DNA of 64,000 nucleotides from assembly GCF_019175385.1 (NCBI RefSeq), contig NC_083345.1, positions 121,523,657 through 121,587,656 on the forward strand. Direction: 5' to 3'. Of the stretch, positions 22,921 to 34,079 are shown in pieces. Made by a program: the position numbers and the translations under genes. The notes below the pieces were generated by a model. That model made no database searches. It saw nothing but the letters and a program-made list of their open reading frames with translations, and had not been told where the DNA came from. Origin of the DNA: Lycium barbarum (Eukaryota > Streptophyta > Magnoliopsida > Solanales > Solanaceae). Position 1 is the first letter of the stretch, and each line of letters opens with the position of its first letter.

Positions 22921-23238
22921 ACACTTAGCATTCTTTCCATCAATTTTTTTTCCTTTTCTTTTCTTTTTCACCGGTCGAGGTGGGGGAGGGGCAAGGACAA
23001 ATTTTCTTCCTTTTGTTTTTTGGTTAATAGAGTAGCTCTCATGAATTTAGAAAGAAAGAGAGACAAAACCATTCCCCATAATTTTCTTTCTTTCATAGAG
23101 GTATTATAAAATCATGAGATTTAAGCCACATGACTCATGTGAAACAACCTCGGGAAAAAAAATCAACTAATATATAACCAAATAAAAGTTGGATAGTCAG
23201 TAACTTCAGAATGAGGCTTCGCCTTCCGAGCGCATAAA

Positions 23239-26200
23239 GGCTTTACAGGAGATAAAGAAGGTGCCTCAAGGGCAAGTACCCATGTACGGTCGTTAATTTT
23301 CTCTCCCATTATTTTTCTTTTCAACAGGGCTGAATTATTTAAGATTCACCAAAAGAAAATGTTGTGCCAGTAGATGTGAAGTTATTTTCCGGCGTTCCTG
23401 TTTTAGTTTTCCCTATTTATAAGTTTAGCAATGGAGGGTGCTTTTGTGGAGAATAAGATGGTGGGTTCTAGAATGGAGAAGGAAAAAGCTACATTCTTAG
23501 ACTTTAGTGTTGGTTAGGGCACTACTAAAAAACAGTCGAAAATCGACGGCCCGCATCAATTTTTTTAATGAAACCGGCAAAAAATTAACGCAACGCGGTC
23601 CATCGGTTTACACTACGTCGCTTTCGAAAACTGACAGACTGTGCCTTTTTTTTAGGCGGACAGTGTCGGTTTTCTATTTTTTTTTTAAATTTATTTTCCG
23701 TCAATATTTTATATTTAAAAAGAAATATATAAATTTTATTAAAAACCGACGAACTGCGTCGGTTATATATTTAATTTATAATTATTATTTTTTAGAAAAT
23801 CGACGAAGTTCGTTGGTTTTCTGGAAATAAACCAGCAGCAAATTGATGCATTTTCTGCAGCCTCACTTGCACAAAACCAGCACAAAACCAGCTCAAACCA
23901 ACACTAAAATGCTACCAAATCAATTCTAAAAGAGCTACAACACATAAAATCACCCTATGTAACAATCAAACACTATCTAAACATATCAAATACGATCTAA
24001 AGAGACCATCATAGAGGCTTTACAGAAGATAAAGAAGGTGCCTCAAGGGCAATTACCCATGTACGATCGTTAATGTTCTCTCCCATTATTTTTCTTTTCA
24101 ACAGGGTTGAATTATTTAAGATTCACCCAAAGAAAATGTTGTGACAGTGGATGTGAAGTTATTTTCGGGCGTTCCAGTTTTAGTTTTTCCTATTTATAAG
24201 TTTAGCAATGGAGGGTGCTTTTGTGGAGAATAAGATGGTGGGTTCTTAAATGGAGAAGAAAAAAGTTGCATTCTTAGACTTTAGTGTTGGTTAGGCACTA
24301 CAAAAAAACAGTCAAAAATCGACGGCCTGCCTCGATTTTTTTAATGAAACCGGCGAAAAATTGACACAACACGGTCCGTCGGTTTACACTACGTCGCTTT
24401 CGAAAACTGACGGACTGTGCCCCTTTTTTTGCGACGGACAACGTCGATTTTCTATTTTTTTAATTTATTTTTCCTTCAATATTTTATTTAAAAAGAAATA
24501 ATATAAATTTTATTAAAACCCGACGGACTGCGTTGGTTATATATTTAATTTATAATTATTATTTTTTAGAAAATCAACAAAGTTCGTTGGTTTTCTGGAA
24601 ATAAACCAGCAGCAAACTGATGCATTTTCTGCAGCCACACCTGCACAAAACCAGCTCAAACCAACACTAAAATGCTACCAAATCAATTCTAAAAGAGCTA
24701 CAACACATAAAATCACCCTAAGTAACAATCAAACACTATCTAAGCATATCAAATACGATCTAAAAAGACCATCATAGAGGCTTTACAGGAGATAAAGAAG
24801 GTGCCTCAAGGGCAACTACTCATGTCCGATCGTTAATGTTCTCTCCCATTATTTTTCTTTTCAACAGGGTTGAATTATTTAAGATTCACCAAAAGAAAGC
24901 GTTGTGACAGTGGATGTGAAGTTAATTTCTGGCGTTCCTGTTTTAGTTTTTCCTATTTATAAGTTTTGTAATGGAGGGTGCTTTTGTGGAGAATAAGATG
25001 GTGGGTTCTTAAATGGAGAAGAAAAAAGCTGCATTCTTAGACTTTAGTGTTGGTTAGGGCACTACTAAATAACAGTCAAAAATCGACGGCCCGCATCGAT
25101 TTTTTTAATGAAATCGGCAAAAATTTGACGCAACGCGGTCCGTCGGTTTACACTACGTCGCTTTCGAAAACTGACAGGCGGTGCCTTTTTTTTAGACGGA
25201 CAGCGTCGGTTTTCTATTTTTTTAAAAAAAATTATTTTTCGTCAATATTTTATATTTAAAAAGAAATATATAAATTTTATTAAAAACCGACGGGCTGCGT
25301 CGGTTATATATTTAATTTATAATTATTATTTTTTAGAAAATCGACGAAGTTCGTTGGTTTTCTGGAAATAAACCAGCAGCAAATTAATGCATTTTCTGCA
25401 GCCTCACTTGCACAAAACCATCACAAAACCAGCTCAAACCAACACTAAAATGCTACCAAATCAATTCTAAAAGAGCTACAACACATAAAATCACCCTATG
25501 TAACAATCAAACACTATCTAAACATATCAAATACGATCTAAAGAGACCATCATAGAGGCTTTACAGGAGATAAAGAAGGTGCCTCAAGGGCAAGTACCCA
25601 TGTACGATCGTTAATGTTCTCTCCCATTACTTTTCTTTTCAACAAGGTTGAATTATTTAAGATTCACCAAAAGAAAATGTTTTGACAGTGGATGTGAAGT
25701 CAATTTCCGGCATTCCAGTTTTAGTTTTTCCTATTTATAAGTTTAGCAACGGAGGGTGCTTTTGTGGAGAATAAGATGGTGGGTTCTTAAATGGAGAAGA
25801 AAAAGCTGCATTCATAGACTTTAGTGTTGGTTAGGGCACTACTAAAAAATAGTCAAAAACCGACGGCCCTCATTGATTCTTTTAATGAAACCGGCGAAAA
25901 TTGACGTAACATTGTCCGCTGGTTTACGCTACATCGCTTTCAAAAACCGACGGACTGTGCCCTTTTTTTTTGCGACGGACAGCGTCGGTTTTTTTTTTTT
26001 TTTTAATTTATTTTCCTTCAATATTTTATATTTAAAAAGAAATATATAAATTTTATTAAAAATCGACGGACTGCGTCGGTTATATATTTAATTTATAATT
26101 ATTATTTTTTAGAAAATCGACGAAGTCCGTTGGTTTTCTGGAAATAAACCAGCAGCAAATTGATGCATTTTTTGTAGCCACAGTTGCACAAAACCATCTC

Positions 26201-26318
26201 AAACCAACACTAAAATGCTACCAAATCAATTCTAAAAGAGCTACAACACATAAAATCACCCTAAGTAACAATCAAACAATATCTAAACATATCAAATACG
26301 ATATAAAAAGATCATCAA
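23239..26318. repeat. Four tandem copies of a ~770 bp unit: flanking DNA plus CACTA left end
   Basis: GGCTTTACAG...GGTGCCTCAAGG marks unit starts at 23239, 24016, 24779 and 25557 (periods 777, 763 and 778). In each unit about 280 bp of flanking-type sequence leads to TTAGTGTTGGTTAGG(G), followed by a CACTA end (CACTACTAAAAAACAGTC or a variant at 23520, 24296, 25060 and 25837) and about 480 bp of subterminal GACGG/GTCGG motifs. Small indels and substitutions distinguish the copies. Confidence 0.9.
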
Positions 26319-26436
26319 AGTTCAAAATATTCAAATGATTCCACCAAAAGTACCATCTAGTTCTTCATAGTTTTAACATAAGTCCATAAAGCATAAAACA
26401 TAAAACATAAGTCCACGGCAACTCTTTATCCGGTGT

Positions 26437-26845
26437 TCAGGCTACGAATTCACCGTTCTCATCATCTTTTGGTTCGGAGGCCGGGGGAGAAGGGGGCATA
26501 CCAAATCGTCCACGTACAATGTGGCTTTTAACTTGTACCTACAGTGATTCGAGGTTCTCTTTCATCACCCTACTTTCCGCAACTCTTTGTGCCTCGGTCT
26601 GCGCTAATTTTCGATTAAGTTGTTCGATTTGTTGCGCCATAGCTGTGACCTGAACACCATCAACTCCTTCGGCCTGTCGAGAAGATCCTTCACCTCAAAA
26701 TCCTGACTGAATGAGACTTAAGCTGTTCCTTGGGCCTAGACCGTACGCTCGACCCTTTTGTACTCCCTCAACTGCTCTACACCAAAATTCTATCTCTAAT
26801 TCCGATGGAGGATGGCTCGGCTGGCCTTCAAGCTGAGTTTGGTTT
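26437..26845 (-). pseudogene. Remnant of a CACTA-associated plant transposase (Ptta/En/Spm, TNPA-like) C-terminus
   Basis: The minus-strand translation has PPSELEIEFWCRAVEGVQKG then YGLGPRNSL, which resembles the conserved W-x-x-A-x-G...KGR-x-YGLG block of plant Ptta/En/Spm transposase proteins. It continues into a Gln/Glu-rich coiled-coil-like helix (QQIEQLNRKLAQTEA) and an acidic end (EPKDDENGEFVA, stop at 26437-26439). At least two in-frame stops break it, so it is a relic. It lies near the left end of the CACTA element. Confidence 0.7.
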
Positions 26846-26916
26846 TACTACTCCACTTGTTGCATAATTGATTCTGTATATTTAAAAATGAAAGTTAGTG
26901 TATAACGAATATATCA

Positions 26917-29900
26917 TACAACAACAACAACAACCCAGTGAAATCCCACATCGTGGGGTCTGGGGAGGGTAGAGTGTACGCAGACCTTACTCCTACCAAG
27001 GTAGGACGGCTGTTTCCGAAAGACCCTCGGCTCAAGAAAAGCATAAAAGCATAAAAAAGTCAGATAAGGCTAAGAAATTCAGAGCGACATGGAAAAAACA
27101 ATAATATAAAATAAAATAATGCAGTCGACACAGATACCACAGGATAATCAAAGCACACGAAAAAACAGATAATAGCATAAATCGGAGCACAAGAAATTAT
27201 ATTGCGATACTGCGACTACTAGTAAGAACGGATAACGAGACTATCTACTAGCCTTCTACCCTAATTTGGGTCCTCCAAACTCTCCTATCTAAGGTCATGT
27301 CCTCGGTAAGTTGTAATTGAGCCATGTCGTGTCTAATTACCTCTCCCCAATACTTCTTCGGCCTACCCCTACCTCGTCTGAAACCATCCATGGCCAACCT
27401 CTCACACCTCCGCACTGGGGCATCTGTGTCTCTCCTCTTCACATGCCCAAACCATCTCAATCTCGCTTCTCGCATCTTGTCTTCCACCGAGGCTGCCCCC
27501 ACCTTAACCCGAATATCCTCATTCCTCATCCTGTCGCTCCTGGTGTGGCCACACATCCATCTCAACATTATCATCTCGGCAACTTTCATCTTTTGAACGT
27601 GAGAGATCTTAACTGGCCAGCACTCCGCCCCATACAACATAGTCGGTCTAACCACCGCTTTGTAGAACTTGCCCTTAAGTTTTGGTGGCACCTTCTTGTC
27701 ACATAGCACTCCGGAAGCAAGCCTCCATTTCATCCACCCTGCCCCAATACGATGTGTGACATCATCGTCAATCTCCCCGCTGCCTTGCACAATAGACCCA
27801 AGGTACTTAAAGCTACTTTTCTTCTGGATGGCCTGGGTACCAAGCCTCACTTCCACGCCAACCTCCTGAGGTGCTTCACTGAACTTACACTCCAAGTACT
27901 CTGTCTTGATCCTACTCAGCTTAAACCCTTTAGCCTCCAGAGTATGTCTCCAACCCTCCAGCTTAGCGTTAACTCTGCTACGAGTCTCGTCAATCAGGAC
28001 TATGTCGTCCGCGAAAAGCATACACCATGGCACCTCACCTTGAATTTGCCGTGTCAATCCATCCATCACTAAGGCAAATAGAAACGGACTAAGAGCTGAT
28101 CCCTGATGCAACCCCATCACAACTGGAAAGTGCTCTGAGTCTCCTCCTACTGTCCTTACTTTAGTTTTGGCTCCCTCATACATGTCCTTGATCACCCTAA
28201 TGTACGCCACAGGTACACTTTTAGCCTCCAAGCATTTCCATAGGATCTCTCTTGGAACTTTGTCATAAGCCTTTTTCTAGGTCGATGAATACCATGTGTA
28301 GGTCTCTCTTCCTCTCCCTATACTGCTCCACCAATCTTCTCACAAGATGGATGGCTTCTGTAGTTGAGCGTCCCGGCATGAAACCGAACTGGTTCTCTGA
28401 AATAGACACACCTCTCCTCACCCTCATCTCCACCACCCTTTCTCACACTTTCATAGTATAACTTAGCAGTTTGATACCTCTATAGTTGTTACAACTCTGA
28501 ATATCTCCCTTATTCTTGTACAGAGGGATCATTACACTCGCCCTCCATTCTTCGGGCATCAATGCCGTCTTAAAGATGACATTAAACAACCTAGTCAGCC
28601 ACTCCAAACCTGCCGGCCCCGCGCTCTTCCAAAATTCCCCAGGAATCCAGTCAGGTCCGATCGCTCTTCCCCTGCGCATCCTACGAACAACACCCCTAAC
28701 CTCCTCAACCTTAATACTCTTGCAATACCCAAAATCACGCCGCCTTCCTGTATGTTCTAAATCTCCCAGCACAATGTTTCTGTCCCCTTCTTCATTCAAG
28801 AGTTTGTAGAAGTATGACTGCCATCTCCGTCTAATGAGAGTCTCCTCTACCAATACTTTGCCATGCTCGTCCTTGATGCACTTTACTTGATCCACATCAT
28901 GTGTCTTTCTCTCCCTCGCCTTGGCTAGCCTGAACAATTTCTGGTCCCCTCCTTTCTCTTCTAGTTCAGCATACATGCGTTCAAAAGCTGCCGTTTTTGC
29001 CGTCGAAACCGCCAACTTCGCCTCCTTCCTCGCCATCTTATAAAGCTCCGTGTTTGTCCACTTCTCCACCTCATCCTTTCTTTCTATCAACTTCGCATAC
29101 GCCACCTTCTTTGCTTCCACTTTCCCTTGAACTTCTCCATTCCACCACCAGTCTCCTTTATGCTGGCCACGACTACCTGTCGAGACCCCCAACACTTCCC
29201 TTGCTACCACCCTAATGCAACTAGCCATCTTATCCCACATACTGGTCGCATCCCCACTACTATCCCAGGCCCCCATATCCTTCAATTTCTCTCCCATCTC
29301 CAGTGCACTAATCGTGGTCAAACTACCCCATCTGATCCTAGGTCGGTCATCCACGACCCTCTTCTTCCTCGTCCTCTTGATCCCTAAATCCATCACCAAG
29401 AGCTTATGTCGGGTTGTAAGATAGTCGCTCGGAATGACCTTACAATCTTTGCACAGACCTTTATCATCCTTCCGAAGGAGTAAAAAGTCTATCTGAGTTT
29501 TAGCCACCGAACTACGGAAGGTTACCAAGTGCTCCTCCTTCTTTGGGAAACTCGAATTGGATATCACCAACCCAAAAGCTCTTGCAAAATCCAAAAGTGA
29601 GACTCCTCCTCCATTTCTGTCCCCGAAGCCAAAGCCTCCATGCACATCATCATAACCTCCCGAAATAGGCCCGATGTGTCCATTGAAATCACCTCCCACA
29701 AATAGCTTCCCAGTAGGCAGTATGTCTCCCACTAACTCGTCCAAATCCTCCCAAAAGCGCCTCTTCTCCTCCTCGCCTAAGCCCTCTTGCGGCGCATATG
29801 CACTAATAATGTTCAAAGTGAGTCCTTCAACGACCACCTTAATCGACATCATCCTATCAGTGACCCTCCTAACCTCTACCACCTGATCCCTTAATTCACT

Positions 29901-30885
29901 ATCCACTAAAATGCCCACCCCATTTCTATACTTCGACCTACCAGAGAACCACAGCTTATACCCGTCTACCTCCTTAGCTTTAGGACCTACCCATTTGGTC
30001 TCTTGGATACAAGCTATATTAATCTTCCTCTTCTTAAGAATCTTAACTAGCTCTATGGACTTCCCCGTTAACGTCCCAATGTTCCAAGAACCTACTCTCA
30101 ACCTAGACGCTCCTTTAACCCACTTACCCCTCCTAACCCTCGCCCCCGTCCCCGAACGAGAACATGACCCTAGTCTACCATCACTAAGCAAAGCCACAAG
30201 AAAGAGTATGAACTAATAAATTCAAAAGTCTAAAGTTAGCAAAATGTTACTACAAATGTATGGACAAATAATGGATATAGCAACCGGAGGTACCAACTCC
30301 AGTTGAACTGAACCTGGTCGCCGCCGGAAAACACTGTTCAACGTCCGAGTTACTGTTCACTGTGGAATTACTGTTCACTGTTGAAATTATGTTCCCAAAT
30401 ACCTGAAACAGGAGAAGAGGAGAGGGGGGGGGGGGGGGAGAAAAAAGGAACAGGGAAAGAAGAAGGAAAAAAAGAAAACAGTAGGGAAAAAGATGGGGCT
30501 GCCGGAAAATGTTGCCGGAAAATTCTCCGGCGATGGCGCGACTGAGTTCTTGCAGCGCCAACAGCAGCTAGAAAAAAATGAGAGAAAAAGGGAAAAAGGA
30601 GAAGAGAAGAAGAATAGGAGATGAAGAAAAGGGGAGGAGAAAAAGTAAATCTGGCCGGAAAAGTGGCCGGCGTTACCTGATCGCCGGAGTTACCTGGTCG
30701 CCGGACGCGGTCTGGTCGCCGGACGTGGTGGCAGGTGGGGTGGGGGGGGGAGATGGGATGTTACCGTTAAGGGTATAGGAGAGAGAAGAGAAGAGAGAGA
30801 GGTAGCCAATGATTAGACTTATTTAATTACTTAAATAATAATATTATCACTTACATAAGAATTCTCAGCCCTGTTCTTGCCCATT
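26917..30885 (-). mobile_element. Near-full-length RTE-type LINE (copy C) inside the CACTA element
   Basis: The 3' tail lies at the left (CAACAACAACAACAACCCAG) and the 5' region at the right. An 11 bp duplication CGAATATATCA flanks the 3969 bp insert (26906-26916 and 30886-30896). From 5' to 3' it has a 690 bp leader rich in CGCCGG motifs with a G-run near 30423-30438, the endonuclease, the reverse transcriptase, the C-terminal region and the tail. It is the best-preserved copy in the window, and copies A, B and D can be aligned to it. Confidence 0.95.
27248..30197 (-). pseudogene. LINE endonuclease-reverse transcriptase ORF, one stop and one frameshift
   Basis: Starting from 30197, the apurinic-type endonuclease shows [26 protein letters not shown] and [10 protein letters not shown]. 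After a linker, reverse transcriptase follows with [47 protein letters not shown] and an intact FADD at about 28003-28014. The end has RWMCGHTR and [12 protein letters not shown]. Two lesions stop it: a TGA in place of Trp near 28443 (V-x-ERVVE) and an extra A in the EKAYDK region near 28271. RTE-type elements encode one such protein, used to nick DNA and copy their RNA into the site. This copy would need two changes to read through. Confidence 0.92.
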
Positions 30886-31424
30886 CGAATATATCACAAT
30901 CCCAACCAATTCTAAAAATCAAAAAATAAAACTAGTCAATTAAAGTATACATTTTTGCACAAATTCAACATCAATAATATTACAAACAATGTTAACTAAG
31001 CTAACACAAATACATTGACAATGAACATAAAATATAGCACAATATCAAGCAAAAAAAAAAAAGTAAACTAGTCAAATATAGTTTACATTTTTTCACAAAT
31101 TCAACATCAATAACATTACAAATGATGTTTAACAAAGCTAAATAGACTAACATTGGGCCTAAAATCTACAAATAAAACTAACATTAAAAGAAATTTAAAA
31201 GCCCTAATTTGAGTACTAACCTCAATTTTTTTTTGTCAAAAACGGGGCTGGGGTGGGCTGCGCAGGTGGCGGGGGTGTTCTGCTGGTGGTTGGCGGCGAC
31301 TGGAAGCTCCGGTGGCGCAGCCGCGTAGGTGGCTGGGGTGGTCGGCGCGGTGAGGTAAGGGTTTTTTGTTTAAGAGGGAAATGGATTTTTTTGGGGAAAG
31401 AGGGAAATGGAAGGAAAAACCCGT

Positions 31425-31800
31425 GTGAACCGACGTAGTCCGTCGGTTTTTAAATACTTTTGACCTGAGTTTGACAAAAAAAAAATTTAAGAACCAACAT
31501 AGTCCGTCGGTTTCTTCAAAAAATCAAAATTATATTCTTTTATTAATATTTAAAAAAACAAAATGACTTATAAATTATTTAATATATTTTAAAAATTAAA
31601 ACCGACTTAGTCCGTCGGTTATTAATTATTTATTTTTTAATAAAACCGACGTCCGTAAAAAAAATTGGTGGAATTATAAGCGCCAATTTCCGCAAAAAAA
31701 CCCAACATGATCCGTCGGTTTTTAAATAAAAAAATGAAAAATAATTAAAAATCTTGAAAACCAACGGATTGTGTCGGTTTTTGACGGTTTTTTAGTTGTG
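31425..31800. repeat. CACTA subterminal repeats, right end
   Basis: At least seven AACCGACxTAGTCCGTCGGTT-type palindromic motifs occur, separated by AT-rich spacers. In known CACTA elements such motifs are bound by the TNPA protein; the function here is inferred from that. Confidence 0.75.
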
Positions 31801-33359
31801 AGGTGAACAGGTTGTGGGTCGGGTCTTATTTTGGAGCGGTCCGTTAGAATTAGGTGGAAGCTGACTAGGATCCTAGGTGGACAATTTTAATAAGATAACA
31901 CGTGATATAAGAGATTACGAAAATTCAAAAGTTGTGTTTGTGTTACAAGAATTTCCAGATTCCAAGATGATCATCATATTCATGTACTACATTTTGTGTG
32001 AAGGTTGTGTTTGTGTTTATTTATATATTTTAGAAAGGAACATATCATGCAACATCCGAAAGGGAAAATTGTCAACCAATATATCAGTCTATGTCTAATT
32101 TTGAATTTTAGTATCCACTCTACGTTTTTGTCTAATTCATGCATGTTTTTGCTTTAATACACCGAACTCCCTTAAAACAGAAACACCTACAAAGGAACTC
32201 AACTACAGAAGTTTGTAATGATATGAAGAGCTCCCGTGAGCTCATTAACAGAGAAAGAAGGAAGAAAAAAAGAAGAGGGAGAGAAAGAGAGAGATAAAGA
32301 GTGGAGATATTTTCATTCAACATCTCAACAATAAACTTTTACAAGGCTTTATAGACTAAGGGATTCAACTTAAAAGTTATATTAAATAAGGGACTTAACT
32401 ATAAATACAAAAACTTCTAACAACTCATAACTTTTTCAACATAACTATTAAGCGGTAAGCTTATTGTACTACCAATACGTAACAAATTTAAGGTTTTCCA
32501 TAATATAATGTTTTTGTTGCATATCCTGATGAATGTCAAGAGAAATCAGTCAACTACCATGAAAGGTGACAAATCCATTGTTTGTTTCAAAGCACAACCA
32601 AAGAAGAAAAGGGAGCGCATATATTGATGGAGAAACAACAGTAGCAAACTAGACGTACGTGTTTGCTATCCTTCAAACTTTCACTCATCTTCACTTGGAT
32701 TTACATGCAAAAGTGCTAATTGTAACCTGCAAGGACACCAAATTACTCATCATTCATGACTTCATGGTAATAATGATTACATAAAATTAAACTCGGAAAA
32801 AGAATAATTGAAACTACTCGGAGGGACCTTTTAATCTACATTAACCTGGATGAAATGGGCCACGCCATAGAGCAGAATGGACATGGATGGTATATATATT
32901 TATCCAACCCAAACTTGTTAAGACTGATGCATAGTTGTTGATTGAATATAAGGCGGCAATAGACCAGAATGGAAACAAATGATATATTTGGGAGATCGAA
33001 CTTGTTTAGGATTGAGATTTGAAGCATAGTTGATTGATCAAATATGGGCAACTACCTAATATAACCTACACTAACGGTACTACACTTAGATTACATAATG
33101 CATTCTCATTTCCTCATGCCCACATCAGAAGAAGTGTGATACATCAATCGTCTACTCAATATCCTTGTACGAGTCCACAATGACTACATGAGATGAATCT
33201 TGATTTGGTGAGTTGGCCTTAGATCTAATAGGACTCCCAATTACTGCGCGTGATCGTCTACTGAGGTGCTCCCCACCGGCTGTTGGAACGACGCGAGCCG
33301 GGCCGGATCTCAATTCAGAAGGAGCACTCCACATATTTATGTAACACTAAGGTAGTATG
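31801..33359. other. Intergenic stretch with one small GC-richer frame
   Basis: No gene is recognised with confidence. Around 32868-33040 an imperfect tandem duplication of about 85 bp occurs (CAGAATGGA..ATAT..AACTTGTT..GCATAGTTG). A 60-codon minus-strand frame (33334-33152) is more GC-rich and codon-like than its surroundings and is listed separately. Confidence 0.4.
33152..33334 (-). CDS. Unrecognised 60-codon frame, possible gene or exon fragment
   Basis: The frame starts MWSAPSELRSGPARVVPTAG and ends SSHVVIVDSYKDIE. Its base composition is clearly richer in G+C than the flanks, and the peptide is balanced rather than low-complexity. I do not recognise the family. It has no visible partner exons, and an adjacent MITE begins about 25 bp upstream. 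It may be a short gene, a last exon, or a retroposed piece. Expression evidence would decide. Confidence 0.25.
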   Translation of the reverse strand: MWSAPSELRSGPARVVPTAGGEHLSRRSRAVIGSPIRSKANSPNQDSSHVVIVDSYKDIE

Positions 33360-33615
33360 TAGGGGCGAATTTAGGCCTTAAAATAAGATCACGTGAACAT
33401 ATGGTCACCCGATTAAACTCGATATATTATGGGTATAATTCTTAAAGTATATCTAGTATTACCATTTGGAACCTATGCTAAAAAGGCTTGGTGGTGCAAT
33501 TGGTTGAAGGTTGAGTTATTTACCTAGAGGTTAAGGACCAATCCCCACTTAATGCATTTTTTTCATCTGCTTTTAGTAGTGAACCCATCTTCTAGAAATT
33601 CTAGATTCGTCTCTG
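33360..33615. mobile_element. hAT-like MITE with tRNA-like interior
   Basis: The ends AGGGGCGAATTTAGGCCTTA and (inverted) CAGAGACGAATCTAGAATTT are imperfect inverted repeats. The interior near 33487-33545 (GGCTTGGTGGTGCAATTGG, then GGTTAAGGACCAATCC) resembles a degenerate tRNA A box/B box pair. No duplication was confirmed. Confidence 0.5.
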
Positions 33616-33754
33616 GTTAATTAGCTATAGAAGATTCTTTTAATATAATAATTATAATGTTAATCTATAATAATAATTTTTTTTTCCTGTTAATTGCTTT
33701 CACCTCTCGTAATGATAAGGAGTTTGACATTTAACTCTTACCTCAATATATTAG

Positions 33755-34075
33755 AACCTGTATGGCCAAGCGGTTTTGAGGCCAAAAACACTTCTTTTTT
33801 TTTTTTTGGAGGGGATGGGGGAATGGTCAATTTTTTTTATTTTATTTTTTTTGTTGGAAATTTGAGGTGTTTAATCATTAAGTAAAAGTGCTTTTATGTA
33901 GAGAGTTTTTCAGCGATTAACAAATTTACTGAATACTTGCTTTCTCCCACCAGTATAGGTACCAAATAACTTTATCAGCACTTAGTAGTTATGCAAGCAC
34001 TGGCCTCCCATTATCGTCATACCAATAACCTTGAGTGCTTTTCAGCATGATAGAGCTGTCACTTTTCAGCATTTT
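33755..34075. mobile_element. hAT-like MITE (GGCCAAGCGG family)
   Basis: CTGTATGGCCAAGCGGTTTTGAG at the left is a typical end of the family seen at 13.7 and 22.0-22.9 kb. Inside are AAAAGTGCTT and CAGCACTT motifs. The right end is not clear. Confidence 0.35.
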
Positions 34076-34079
34076 CTTT

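Larger units (their letters stand above)
25837..31800 (-). mobile_element. CACTA (En/Spm) DNA transposon, deleted, with nested LINE
   Basis: The left end CACTACTAAAAAATAGTC and the right end (inverted) CACAACTAAAAAACCGTC continue in parallel (CAAAAACCGAC), about 25 of 30 bases matching. Subterminal palindromes of the form CCGACxxAGTCCGTCGGTTT crowd both ends (for example 31425-31800). A broken TNPA-like coding remnant lies inside on the minus strand. Without the 4.0 kb LINE the element is only about 2 kb, so it is a deletion derivative. Three-base flanks are GGG and AGG, matching at two of three positions. Confidence 0.82.

Noticed and set aside
23239..26318. CRISPR-like or satellite array
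   Set aside because: The repeats are about 770 bp units with a transposon end in each; there are no short repeats with unique spacers, and the genome is a plant's.
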